The notes below the pieces were generated by a model that saw only the letters and a program-made list of their open reading frames with translations, was not told the origin of the DNA and did no database searches. From SIG701 sp045544955 (GTDB lineage Bacteria > Bacillota > Clostridia > Oscillospirales > CAG-272): 64,000 nt of DNA. Each line of letters opens with the position of its first letter. Positions within the stretch are counted from its first letter, which is position 1. Shown piece after piece: positions 1 to 9,022 of the stretch. Both the position numbers and the translations under genes were made by a program. The stretch spans positions 119,480 to 183,479 of the forward strand of contig JAZPZY010000004.1 in NCBI GenBank assembly GCA_045544955.1, written 5' to 3'.

Positions 1-2074
1 CGTGGAGAAAACCGCCGTTTTCTACCTTTTCTCCGATATCGAAACGGTATCTCCCCATACGTCACTGACCGCCAAAGAACCGCTGACGGCGTATAAATTC
101 ACGGCCCTGCACGTGGCCGATTTCCCCGAAAAATCAAACTGGACCGAAAAATACTTCACCTATGCGGATGATACCTTCGGCAGTGCCGTCTCCTGCGCGG
201 GACTGGATACGCAGGAATCCTTCACCGTTCCCGTAACGCTGAACGGTAAATTCGCCGTATACGTGGGCTATCTGCCCGGCACGTACAGCTTTGCCGTAAA
301 CGGCAGAGACGTATTCGTTACCGCTAAGAAAACCACCGGCAACGTCATCGGTGAGCGTTTTGCCATCGCCGGCGACTTCAAAAATGAAGAGATCACCGTA
401 TCCAACACCCTGGGCGTGGGCTGCTGTCTCGCCTACGTAAAGTTCGTCTCCCTCTCCGATGAGATGTATGAGAAATACACCGTCACAAACGACGAAAAGC
501 ACATGATGCTGGACAACGACGGCTTCTCTCTGTACACCGGTGCCAACCGGGGCACGGCGGAATATCTCATTGATTCCTACGTTACCCGCTATGCGGAAAC
601 CATCGGCCTCAGCCAGTACAATTTTGCCGCATGGGTTACCGGTATGCTTAACTTCCCCAGTGAAGTACAACGCTCCTATATCGAAAAGCGGTACACGGAG
701 CTGAACGTTCCAAAGGAAAAATGGCCCGTGGATTTCGTGGATATCCGTGACGAAAACGGCGCCCCCATGGATTTCACTGACTCCATGCGTGATTCGGACA
801 AACGCTACATAGAAAACATCCGTGCACTGAACGAAATCGGCATCCCTCAGGAGATTCTGGCAAAGCACATCACGGAAAAGGGTTACGGTGAATTGTACGC
901 CTCTCTCCGCATGTCCGCCTATTACGATACCAACTCCGAGGTAGCAGGCGGCTACGCAAACGGCACTCTCTACTACCTCCATCCCCAGTGGCGGATAGAG
1001 GGACGCAACGAGCTGAGCTACTACTACGAGGATTACCGGAACTACGTCTACGGCGTCCTTATGGAAATGGCCGCCTTCGAAAACGTGGCGGGCATCACCA
1101 TGGACTTCGCCCGGTATCCGTACATCTTCGGTGCGGAATGTCCGGACGCGGAAGAACGCACCCGCATCATGAACGAGTTTGTAAAGAGTGTGCACGACAA
1201 TCTGCCCGAAGGCAAGAAGCTGAACGTACGTCTTTCCAATCCCACCGCCGTAAAAGCCGAGCCCTACGGACTGGATTTCAAGACCTGGGTGAAGGAAGGC
1301 TGGGTAGATCGGGTGATCATCTCCGAGCAGGGGCATGAGAGCTTCTTTGATATTTCAGAATACGCTGATTTCTTCAAGGAGTATCCGGAGGTGGAATTCT
1401 ACGTGGGCATCGTCGCAACCCTCTCCGGCCACGATACCACCAAAGCGGAGGAGCAGGCCGGCCAAAAAACGGAGGCCACCGCCTACGTATCGCTGGAACA
1501 GCATCTGCTCCGTGCCCATGAAGCCTATTCTGCCGGTGCGGATGGTATTTTCCTGTTCAACTCCGTGAACACGCTGTACTTGGAACTGGGCGGTCCTACG
1601 CCGACTTACGGATACATGAACAACAAAGATCTGATCGAAAAGTGGTACGTCTTTGAATACCCGGCGTATTCCGTATCCGAAACGGTTCTGTTCGTGAACG
1701 CACGCAAGGTGCCCGAAGAATTCAAAACGCTGGGAACCAACACCGAAGCGACTGTGAAGCCGCAGGAAACTACCGCCGCCCCGGCAGAAACTACGGCAGT
1801 GACTACGGCAGTGACTGCAGCAGAAACTACGGCAGTAACTACAGCAGAAACTACGGCAGAAACTACAGCAGAAACTACGGGAGAGACTACGGCAGTGACT
1901 ACAGCAGAAACTACGGCAGTGACTACCACTGCCGCCGATACCGCAGCCGGCACGGACGCCCCTGCCGCTGAACAGCCGTCCGCCTCTATGACGTACGTGT
2001 ATATGGGAATCGGCGGTGCGGCCGTCATTGCTCTGGCCGCCGTAGTCCTTCTGCTGAAAAAGAAAAAGAAATAA
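1..2074 (+). CDS. Membrane-anchored multi-domain TIM-barrel (GHL10-like) protein, 5' end cut by window
   Basis: The reading frame is open from the left edge. Alignment by eye with the complete copy at 5138 shows that signal peptide, first jelly-roll and most of the Ig-like module (about 325 residues) lie outside the window. Visible, counted from base 2: end of the Ig-like module, beta-sandwich module (about 25-165), barrel (about 172-570) with the motif GITMDFARYPYIFG (Asp368) and SEQGHESFF, a long Thr/Glu/Ala linker (about 585-655), one membrane helix (about 662-683) and a Lys tail. There is no LPXTG motif, so the anchor is the helix itself. The barrel subtype, NFAAWVTGMLNFPS, matches the copies at 5138, 9101 and 14907. 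The initiator GTG at base 2 is only the first possible start codon in the window, not the real start. An enzymatic role on a glycan is inferred from the fold. Confidence 0.8.
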   Translation, partial: VEKTAVFYLFSDIETVSPHTSLTAKEPLTAYKFTALHVADFPEKSNWTEKYFTYADDTFGSAVSCAGLDTQESFTVPVTLNGKFAVYVGYLPGTYSFAVNGRDVFVTAKKTTGNVIGERFAIAGDFKNEEITVSNTLGVGCCLAYVKFVSLSDEMYEKYTVTNDEKHMMLDNDGFSLYTGANRGTAEYLIDSYVTRYAETIGLSQYNFAAWVTGMLNFPSEVQRSYIEKRYTELNVPKEKWPVDFVDIRDENGAPMDFTDSMRDSDKRYIENIRALNEIGIPQEILAKHITEKGYGELYASLRMSAYYDTNSEVAGGYANGTLYYLHPQWRIEGRNELSYYYEDYRNYVYGVLMEMAAFENVAGITMDFARYPYIFGAECPDAEERTRIMNEFVKSVHDNLPEGKKLNVRLSNPTAVKAEPYGLDFKTWVKEGWVDRVIISEQGHESFFDISEYADFFKEYPEVEFYVGIVATLSGHDTTKAEEQAGQKTEATAYVSLEQHLLRAHEAYSAGADGIFLFNSVNTLYLELGGPTPTYGYMNNKDLIEKWYVFEYPAYSVSETVLFVNARKVPEEFKTLGTNTEATVKPQETTAAPAETTAVTTAVTAAETTAVTTAETTAETTAETTGETTAVTTAETTAVTTTAADTAAGTDAPAAEQPSASMTYVYMGIGGAAVIALAAVVLLLKKKKK
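1787..1926 (+). repeat. In-frame 12-bp minisatellite coding for the E/V-T-T-A linker
   Basis: About eleven tandem copies of a 12-bp unit (consensus ACTACGGCAGAA with A/G and GAA/GTG variants) encode the extracellular Thr-rich linker of the first array protein. The unit length is a multiple of three, so copy-number change would alter linker length without breaking the frame. Confidence 0.9.
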
Positions 2075-2083
2075 TCTCCGCGT

Positions 2084-2117
2084 AAGGTGCCGCATAAAAT
2101 CATGCGGCACCTTTTTT
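2084..2117 (+). terminator. Rho-independent terminator of the first array gene
   Basis: Perfect 10-bp stem GGTGCCGCAT / ATGCGGCACC around a 6-nt loop, followed by TTTTTT. Confidence 0.93.
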
Positions 2118-2163
2118 GCACAAAACGAGGGATTTCTGCCGATTTTTGCGAATACTACCCATT

Positions 2164-2206
2164 GTTCACAAATTATCCATCAAAATTGTTTCAACAAATG
2201 TATAAT
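2164..2206 (+). promoter_or_regulatory. Promoter with Pho-box-like repeat, upstream of the 2254 gene
   Basis: TATAAT at 2201-2206. GTTCACA at 2164-2170 ends 30 bp upstream of it. The second repeat, one 11-bp period downstream, is weak (ATCCATC). No good -35 hexamer sits 17 bp upstream. The same layout recurs before most other array genes. Confidence 0.7.
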
Positions 2207-2253
2207 ATATGTAAACACAGTTTTCGAAAGCCAACCCGGAAAGGATCTCCTCC

Positions 2254-5115
2254 ATGAAGAAAAGAATGCTTTCGCTCCTGCTCTGTGCCCTCATACTTTT
2301 CGGCACGCTGAACGGCTTCACTGTGCCCCTTGCTGCCGCCGGTGAATTGCCGAAAGAGACCGTAGTCATTGACTATAACTGTGACTCCCTTACCGATCCG
2401 CAGGTTACCGTCTCCTCCAACAATCCCCCGTACTGCTATTTTGCCGATTCCAAAACGGACGGTGTGGAGCAAGGCACGGTATATATGAGCGGTGACAGCA
2501 CTTCGACCGGGTACAGTACCATGCATTTTCCTTTTGAAACAAATGAAAAATCGTTCTCACTGGAAATAGACATGAAAGTGGACGCGCTGCTCACGCCTGC
2601 CGCCAATATTGCATGGCGCGGTCTCACCGTTGAGGTAAATATCCCCGGTGGGCGGACAGTCCACGTAACCTTTCATTCTCTGGGAGACGCGGACGAAAAC
2701 GGAAATAATGCTGCTGTTACCGTAATGACCACAGAGCTGGGCAATAATTCCGCCGTCACAGAACGCATTGCAATTCCCGACGACGACGCGTTTCATGCCT
2801 GGAACATCCAGTTCGACGGAGACAAGGAACTGCGAATTTTCATTGACGGGACGCGGATCGCTGCCGTCCGGAATCTCACTCTGCCCTCCCAAGCCGATAC
2901 CGCCTCCGTACAGATAAAAAACGTTCCTCTGGAAATCAAATCCGGAAAAAACGACGTCACCTTCGACCACATCCGAATGACGACCGGCACCGTAATGGAT
3001 AAAAGCGAAGTGATCCGTGCCATGCCGCAATACGATTCCTCCGCCGAAGCACTGACGGTCATGACCGAACTGACCCAGCTGAAAAAGGATGCGGAGATCA
3101 CCGTGTCCGTTTCACAAAAAAACAACAGTACGGTCCCCGCTGTGAAAACGTACCGTCCGGCGGATATCACCTCTGCCGTCACCCTCACAGACGTTCCCTT
3201 CTCCGGCATGTGCGAAATCGACGTAACCGTTACGGGCGCCGCATCCACGTACTGCTTTGACTGGTTTCTGCCGAAAACCACCAAAAAGCTGTCTCCCGGC
3301 GATACCGCCGACAGTGCCGTCCCGGATACGGTTTATCTGTTTGACGATTTCCGCACCGTAAACTGTCCGACCGGCACAATGTGGAAACACAGATACTATC
3401 AGTGGCCAAACGGCGACTTCGGCACGTTTCTTTACTGCAACGGACAAAAAAATTCCGTTCCCATCGAGCTTCCGTTTACCGTAAACGGAAAATTCGCCGT
3501 ATATATAGGATATGGCGTCGGTATGCAGAGTGCCGTGATCAACGGGCACTCGGTCAACATATCCGATAACGCCTCCATGGGGGGTGAAATCAGGGAACAG
3601 TTCGTTTTTGCGGATGATTTCAAAAACGCCGCCATCACCGTCGCCAACGATTCCACAAAGGCAGTGCGTATTGCTTACGTAAAGCTGGTAGCCCTTTCCG
3701 ACGAAAAATACGAAAAATATCTGGCAGAGGACGATGCACAGAATTTTATCTGGGACGACGACGGGTATTCCTGCTTCTGCTATCGGGATACCGTCACGCC
3801 GGAGTCACTGGCGGAGCAGTTCATCACCCGATTTGCCGAAAATCTGAACGTAGGGCAGTATATGTGGTGCACGTATTACACCTCCATTCTCAACTACGAC
3901 AGTCCGGTCTGGTGGAAATACGTTACCGAACGTCTCACGGAGCTGGATATTCCCAAAGAACAGTGGCCGGAAAACTTTCTCGATCACGTAGATAAAAAAG
4001 GGAACCAGCTGCACTTTGAGCACCTGATGCGGGATATTGATAAAACGGCCGAAAAAAACATTCTGAAGATCAACGAACACGGCGCGCCCCACCAATTCCT
4101 TTCCGATTTTGCCGCAGAAAACGGATACGGTGACGTATACGTCTCGCTGAAAATGTCCTCCTTCGCCGACGGTGACGGTCCCTGGGCATTCATGAACAGC
4201 ACGCTGTACTACCTTTATCCGGAATTCATCCGAGGCGGCTCCTATCAGTTCAGTTTCCAGCACGAAACCTATCGGAACTATATGCACGATCTGCTGATTG
4301 AACTGGCCTTATGTGAAAATGTAGCCGGGGTAATGATGAATTTCTCCAGTTACCCCTATATCTTCGGAGCAGAGCTGATCGACACGGCGGAGCGTACGAA
4401 GATCATGAACGAATTTGTAAAAAGCGTCCGGGAGGATATGCCCGAAGGCAAAAAACTGATTGCCAGTATTATGCTTCCCACGGAAGAAAATACCCTTCCC
4501 TGGGGCCTGGATTACCATCATTGGGTAAAAGAGAAATACATCGACCGGCTCATCGTTCTATCCAACGTCAAAGAAAAGTTCCTTCCCTTTGAAGAGGAGC
4601 TGGCGCTCTGCAAGCAGTACGGCTGTGAATTTTATCTGGGCATAAACGGCATTCTCGCAGGACACGACACAACGAAAGAAGAGGAGGCACTGCAAAAGCA
4701 GGGCGTTAAGCTGAATCTCAACAACGAACAGACCAGCACCCTGCAATGGCTGCTGCGTGCATACGAAGCGTACACCGCCGGTGCAGACGGGCTGTACGCT
4801 CACAACGGTTTTGCGGTCAGTTCACTGGATCCCGTTTTTACCAATCTGAACAACAAGACGCTGATGGAAAAATGGTACGAATACGAATATCCCGCCTCCC
4901 TGGTTCAGTATACCGTTACCAACGTCAGTGCAAAGGATCTGCCCGATTCCTTCAAGAATGCCGGCGCGGTGGAAACTACTGCCGCCGATACAACGGAAAC
5001 AGACCTCCCCGCCCACAGCGAACCCACCAAGACTCCGCTGCCCGTATATATCGCGGCTGCAGCCGTTATTGCACTGGCCGCCGTAATCATTCTGCTAAAA
5101 AAGAAAAAGAAATAA
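2254..5115 (+). CDS. Exported, membrane-anchored array protein with a degenerate barrel motif
   Basis: 953 aa. Signal peptide about 1-29, jelly-roll about 33-248 (FHAWNIQFDG and IDG core as in LamG-type sandwiches), Ig-like about 250-345, beta-sandwich about 350-488, barrel about 495-890, short linker, membrane helix about 926-946, KKKKK end. The motif that is GITMDFGRY elsewhere reads GVMMNFSSYPYIFG here: the conserved Asp is Asn696 and the Arg is Ser699. The later SDQGHETFF segment reads LSNVKEKFLPF. Its closest relative in the barrel is the copy at 49374, which shares FIWDDDGYSCFCY and NGPWAFMNS-type segments. If the Asp is catalytic, this is a binding or pseudo-enzyme member. Only 22 bp with a ribosome site, and no terminator, separate it from 5138, so the two are probably co-transcribed. 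Confidence 0.82.
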   Translation: MKKRMLSLLLCALILFGTLNGFTVPLAAAGELPKETVVIDYNCDSLTDPQVTVSSNNPPYCYFADSKTDGVEQGTVYMSGDSTSTGYSTMHFPFETNEKSFSLEIDMKVDALLTPAANIAWRGLTVEVNIPGGRTVHVTFHSLGDADENGNNAAVTVMTTELGNNSAVTERIAIPDDDAFHAWNIQFDGDKELRIFIDGTRIAAVRNLTLPSQADTASVQIKNVPLEIKSGKNDVTFDHIRMTTGTVMDKSEVIRAMPQYDSSAEALTVMTELTQLKKDAEITVSVSQKNNSTVPAVKTYRPADITSAVTLTDVPFSGMCEIDVTVTGAASTYCFDWFLPKTTKKLSPGDTADSAVPDTVYLFDDFRTVNCPTGTMWKHRYYQWPNGDFGTFLYCNGQKNSVPIELPFTVNGKFAVYIGYGVGMQSAVINGHSVNISDNASMGGEIREQFVFADDFKNAAITVANDSTKAVRIAYVKLVALSDEKYEKYLAEDDAQNFIWDDDGYSCFCYRDTVTPESLAEQFITRFAENLNVGQYMWCTYYTSILNYDSPVWWKYVTERLTELDIPKEQWPENFLDHVDKKGNQLHFEHLMRDIDKTAEKNILKINEHGAPHQFLSDFAAENGYGDVYVSLKMSSFADGDGPWAFMNSTLYYLYPEFIRGGSYQFSFQHETYRNYMHDLLIELALCENVAGVMMNFSSYPYIFGAELIDTAERTKIMNEFVKSVREDMPEGKKLIASIMLPTEENTLPWGLDYHHWVKEKYIDRLIVLSNVKEKFLPFEEELALCKQYGCEFYLGINGILAGHDTTKEEEALQKQGVKLNLNNEQTSTLQWLLRAYEAYTAGADGLYAHNGFAVSSLDPVFTNLNNKTLMEKWYEYEYPASLVQYTVTNVSAKDLPDSFKNAGAVETTAADTTETDLPAHSEPTKTPLPVYIAAAAVIALAAVIILLKKKKK

Positions 5116-5137
5116 TCTCCAAGAAAGGATCTCCCCT

Positions 5138-8008
5138 ATGAAGAAAAGATTTCTGTCTCTCCTGCTCTGTGCCGTCATGCTGACGGGCGTGATGCCGGGC
5201 ATCGGCTTCTCCGCCGAAGCTGCGGACAAACCGTCGAAAACGGTACTGTTCGACTACACCTGCGATTCCATCACCGATCCGCTGGTGTCCGTCACCTCCA
5301 ACAACCGCCCCTTCTACTATTTCGCCGATTCGAAAACGGAAGGCGTAGCGGAAGGCACCGTTGAGACCGGTTCCAACGGCAAGGCAGAGGGCTACACCAC
5401 CATGACGATTCCCTTTACCGCTAAGGAAAAATCCTTCTCTCTGCAGGTGGATATGAAGATCGAATCGCTCATGTCCCCCTCCGGCAGTCACATCTGGCGG
5501 GGCTTGGTGTTTGAGATCGATCTTCCCGGTTTCAGGCAGATCTATCTCAATCTTCACACCATGACGGAGCCGGACGAAAACGGCAAGAACGCTACCGTAA
5601 TGGCCATGAAGGCCTCCCGCGGACCGGACGGTGCCATGTCGGAAAAGATTACCGTACCCACCGACGGAAATTTTCACAAATGGGACTTTCAGTTTGACGG
5701 CGAAAGCGAAGTCCGTCTGTATATCGACGGCGCACTGCAGGCCGTCTTCCCCGAAATCACCCTGGGCTGTACTGCCGCTGAGGCCGCTCTCAAGATCAAA
5801 AACGTCATGCACAACATCGGCTCCGGTACCACCGTGGCCGTGTTTGACAACATCAAGATGGTCTCCGGTATCGAAATGCTGAAGACGGATATTGAAAGCG
5901 TATCCATCCCCACCGATGCTGCCGCCGACAATTTCACCGTCACTACCGTGACCAGCAACGTAACGGATGCAACGGAGATCATCATCACCATCGCCTCTCT
6001 GGACGACAAAACGAAGGTATACACGCACAAATACCATCCCACGGATACAACCTCTACCGTTACCCTCACGGACATCCCCTTCAGCGGTATGTGCCGGATA
6101 TCGGTAGAAGCGGTCGGTGCCGCCATGCCGTACGTTTTGGAGCGTCCCCTGTACACCTCCTATAATACACTCACCGCCAATGATATCATCACGGCAAACG
6201 AGCCGATGCACGCCTACAAGTTCACGAATCTGCATCTGCTGGAGCTGCCCGAGGACACTAAGTGGACGCCCAGCTACTATAAATTTGCCGACGGATCCTA
6301 CGGCTCTGCCCTGTACTGCCCCGGCTTGAAGGTGGAGCATTCCTTCCGAATTCCCGTAAAGCTGAACGGCAAATTCGCCGTGTACGTAGGCTGCCTTCAG
6401 GGTTCAAAGAGCATCACCGTAAACGGTAAAGAGGCGTTTCTCTCCAACTCCAACACCTCCGGCAACAAGATTCTGGAGTACTTCACCGTTGCGGACGATT
6501 TCAAAAGCGAAAGCATCACCATCACCAACACACAGGGGCAGTTCGCCCGGATCGCCTACATAAAGTTCGTTTCCATCACCGACGAGATCTATGAAAACTA
6601 CCTCCTTGAAGACGATTCCCATAATCTGATGATGGACAACGACGGCTACTCCATGTTTACGGCCAACGGCCGCAACACGCCCGAGGCACTGACGCAGGCG
6701 GTTATCGGCGCCTATCAGGATACTATTGAGCTGCGCAAGTACAATTTTGCCGTGTGGGTCACGTCCATGCTCAACTTCCCCAGCAAAGCCCATAAAGAGT
6801 ACGTGGAAAAGCGTCTTACCGAGCTGAACATCCCCGAGGAAAAATGGCCGAAAGACTTCATGGACCACGTAGACAACAACGGCAAACATCTGGATTTCTC
6901 AAACCTGATGCGCCAGGCGGATATGCGTGCCATGAATAACATTAAAACACTGAACGAGCACGGCATCCCCCACGAGATCCTGGCTGACTACGCCAAGGAA
7001 AACGGCAGCGGCGACGTATACGTTTCTCTCCGCATGTCCGCCTACTACGGAGATCAGTATGCGTTTATGAACAGTTCCCTCTACTATCTGCATCCCGAAT
7101 GGGTGCGGGGCGGCTCCTACCAGCTCAGTTACAAGCATGAGGAATACCGGAACTACGTGCACGATCTGCTGATGGAAATGGCATCCTCCGAAAACGTCAG
7201 CGGCATTACCATGGACTTCGGCCGCTACTACTACATCTTCGGCTCAGAGCTGACCGACGTGAAAGAGCGTACCCGCATCATGAACGAATTCGTGAAGAGC
7301 GTGCACGACGATCTGCCCGAGGGCAAAATTCTGAACGCCCGCGTGCTGAATCCCACGGCGGAAAAGGCCGAGGCCTGGGGCCTGGACTACAAGACCTGGG
7401 TAAAGGAAGGCTGGGTAGACCGCCTCATCATCTCCGACCAGGGCCACGAGACGTTCTTTGATATTACGCCCTACGCTGAATTCTTCAAGGATTATCCGGA
7501 CGTGGAGTTTTATCTGGGTATCAACGCCACCCTTTCCGGTCACGATACCACGAAAGAGGAAGAAGCCATACTGTTAGCAGGCGGCGAGATCCCGGGCAAA
7601 GAGCTGGTTACCTTTGAGCAGTTCATGCTCCGTGCTTACGAAGCATATATGGCCGGTGCGGACGGCATCTTCATTTTCAACGGTCTCACCGGCGGTGCCA
7701 ATCCCGAATACGGCCACATGAACAACAAGAACCGTATGATCAAATGGTATACCTTCACCTATCCGACCGCCAACCTATCGGAAACAGTTGAATTTGTCAA
7801 CAAAAAGGACGTTCCCGAAGAGTTCAAAACCGGAATCACTTCCGTGCCGGAAACCACGGCCGCTGAAACCACGGCAGATACCGGTACGGCGGACACACCC
7901 GCTGAGGCAGACGGCAATAATCTGCCGTTGTATGCAGGCATCGGTGCGGCAGTGGTAATCGTCGCCGCAGTGGCCGCAATCCTTATAAAGAAAAAGAAGA
8001 AAGCCTGA
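5138..8008 (+). CDS. Exported, membrane-anchored jelly-roll/Ig/TIM-barrel protein
   Basis: 956 aa, a good reference copy for the family. Signal peptide about 1-27, jelly-roll about 32-245, Ig-like about 247-345, second beta-sandwich about 350-490 (LNGKFAVYVG core), barrel about 495-890, linker of ETTA type about 903-925, membrane helix about 928-950, Lys-rich end without a sortase motif. In the barrel: HEEYRNYVHDLLMEMA, then GITMDFGRYYYIFG (Asp693), then ISDQGHETFF and LSGHDTTKEEE. The Asp-Phe-Gly-Arg-Tyr placement at a strand end resembles the D-x-x-R-Y-P of GHL10-type proteins; that relation is my inference. It follows the 2254 gene by 22 bp (AAGAAAGGA ribosome site) with no promoter of its own visible. 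Confidence 0.85.
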   Translation: MKKRFLSLLLCAVMLTGVMPGIGFSAEAADKPSKTVLFDYTCDSITDPLVSVTSNNRPFYYFADSKTEGVAEGTVETGSNGKAEGYTTMTIPFTAKEKSFSLQVDMKIESLMSPSGSHIWRGLVFEIDLPGFRQIYLNLHTMTEPDENGKNATVMAMKASRGPDGAMSEKITVPTDGNFHKWDFQFDGESEVRLYIDGALQAVFPEITLGCTAAEAALKIKNVMHNIGSGTTVAVFDNIKMVSGIEMLKTDIESVSIPTDAAADNFTVTTVTSNVTDATEIIITIASLDDKTKVYTHKYHPTDTTSTVTLTDIPFSGMCRISVEAVGAAMPYVLERPLYTSYNTLTANDIITANEPMHAYKFTNLHLLELPEDTKWTPSYYKFADGSYGSALYCPGLKVEHSFRIPVKLNGKFAVYVGCLQGSKSITVNGKEAFLSNSNTSGNKILEYFTVADDFKSESITITNTQGQFARIAYIKFVSITDEIYENYLLEDDSHNLMMDNDGYSMFTANGRNTPEALTQAVIGAYQDTIELRKYNFAVWVTSMLNFPSKAHKEYVEKRLTELNIPEEKWPKDFMDHVDNNGKHLDFSNLMRQADMRAMNNIKTLNEHGIPHEILADYAKENGSGDVYVSLRMSAYYGDQYAFMNSSLYYLHPEWVRGGSYQLSYKHEEYRNYVHDLLMEMASSENVSGITMDFGRYYYIFGSELTDVKERTRIMNEFVKSVHDDLPEGKILNARVLNPTAEKAEAWGLDYKTWVKEGWVDRLIISDQGHETFFDITPYAEFFKDYPDVEFYLGINATLSGHDTTKEEEAILLAGGEIPGKELVTFEQFMLRAYEAYMAGADGIFIFNGLTGGANPEYGHMNNKNRMIKWYTFTYPTANLSETVEFVNKKDVPEEFKTGITSVPETTAAETTADTGTADTPAEADGNNLPLYAGIGAAVVIVAAVAAILIKKKKKA

Positions 8009-8011
8009 ATC

Positions 8012-8049
8012 AAAATCCTCCCGGCATAATTCTGCAGGGAGGATTTTTT
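8012..8049 (+). terminator. Terminator after the 2254-5138 gene pair
   Basis: Stem AAAATCCTCCC / GGGAGGATTTT with a 14-nt loop, followed by T residues. Confidence 0.92.
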
Positions 8050-8076
8050 CGCTTTCGCCGCCGACTTTCTCCAAGT

Positions 8077-8120
8077 GTTTACAATTTGTTCATACATCGC
8101 CATGCATATTGTGATAGAAT
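8077..8120 (+). promoter_or_regulatory. Promoter with two Pho-box-like direct repeats, upstream of the 8166 gene
   Basis: -10 TAGAAT at 8115-8120. Direct repeats TTTACA (8078-8083) and TTCATA (8089-8094), with a 5-nt spacer and 11-bp period, end 31 and 20 bp upstream of the -10. Confidence 0.72.
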
Positions 8121-8165
8121 ATGTTTACAGAATATTCAAACTTATTTTCAAGGAGATTTCCCACT

Positions 8166-8936
8166 ATGAAAAAGATTCTCTCTTTTCTGATGATCACCGC
8201 TCTTCTTCTCAGCATGATCGTCAGCGTTTCCGCTGAATCTGCCAAGGCAACGGCTACCGTTGACGTAAGAGCCGATTCTCTTACGCTTCCCGTAAGCGAT
8301 GCAGACTGGGCAAATGCCATCACCATTGAGAACTCCGGCAAGGAAAAGAACTACGCAAACCACGGCAGAGAAGCCGAAGTAACCTACGAGTACGACGCCG
8401 CTTCCGGTAAGCTGACCATGGAAGTTCTGTACAACCTGAACTCCTGGCTGGGCGCCCTCGCTCTGATCGATGCAGACGGCAATGCCGTTGAATTCACCAC
8501 CGCAAAGCCCTACGGCGAAGCTAAGGGCGGCAACACCCTGTGGAGCCACTCCTACGTAGAAAGCGGTCACGCAGACGCAGTGAAGTCTATCACCATCACC
8601 GTTGAGGGTCTGAAGGCTCTGCCCACGCAGTACGTACTCTTCGCAAGCAACACCGGTACTGGCAACCTGTTCACCGCCAAGATCACCATCGATTTTGCCG
8701 CTGCTCCCGCTGCTGAAACCACCGCTGCTACGGAGGCTACTACCGCTGCCACCACGGAAGCTACCACTGCCGCTACTACTGCAGCCACCACCGCAGCTAC
8801 CACCGCAGCTACTACCGCTGCTACCACTGCAGCCACTGACGTTGCCGCTCCCGCTACATTCGACGCAGCTATCATCGCTGCCGTTGTAATGGCCGGCTCC
8901 GCCGCTGCTTACGTACTGGGCAAGAAGAAGAACTGA
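8166..8936 (+). CDS. Small membrane-anchored 'tail-domain' protein
   Basis: 256 aa. Signal peptide about 1-24 (ends VSVSAES), one domain of unknown function about 30-177, a Thr/Ala-rich linker about 178-225, a membrane helix about 230-250, then GKKKN. The domain has the landmarks LPVSDADWANA, YNLNSWLG and LWSHSY. It clearly matches the C-terminal domains of the copies at 20396, 24529, 28406 and 32603 (for example LPVSDADWAKA, NLNSWLG and LFASNCGT in the last two). Those four proteins have no membrane anchor, while this one is essentially tail domain plus anchor. It may therefore be a surface partner or scaffold for them; this is inference. I chose ATG 8166 (AAGGAG ribosome site at the usual distance) rather than an in-frame ATG 45 bases upstream, because it starts the signal peptide. 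Confidence 0.85.
   Translation: MKKILSFLMITALLLSMIVSVSAESAKATATVDVRADSLTLPVSDADWANAITIENSGKEKNYANHGREAEVTYEYDAASGKLTMEVLYNLNSWLGALALIDADGNAVEFTTAKPYGEAKGGNTLWSHSYVESGHADAVKSITITVEGLKALPTQYVLFASNTGTGNLFTAKITIDFAAAPAAETTAATEATTAATTEATTAATTAATTAATTAATTAATTAATDVAAPATFDAAIIAAVVMAGSAAAYVLGKKKN
8714..8838 (+). repeat. 12-bp coding repeats for the T-T-A-A/E linker
   Basis: About ten degenerate copies of ACYACYGCNGCN within the small anchored protein. They are more diverged at third codon positions than the repeat at 1787-1926. Confidence 0.85.
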
Positions 8937-8970
8937 TTCTTCCGCAATACGTAAACGATATCTGTTTTCA

Positions 8971-9006
8971 AAGGATCTGCTGCTGATAAGGCGGCAGATC
9001 TTTTTT
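8971..9006 (+). terminator. Terminator of the 8166 gene
   Basis: GATCTGC / GCAGATC stem within AAGGATCTGCTGC...GGCAGATC, followed by TTTTTT. Confidence 0.88.
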
Positions 9007-9022
9007 GTCCTTTTTTACCATT

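Noticed and set aside
1787..1926. Regularly spaced repeats considered as a CRISPR array
   Set aside because: The units are contiguous 12-bp coding repeats in frame with a Thr-rich linker; there are no spacers.
1990..2074. Possible sortase anchoring of the array proteins
   Set aside because: The C-terminal helix and Lys tail look like a sorting signal, but no LPXTG-like pentapeptide precedes the helix in any member; a plain membrane anchor is more likely.
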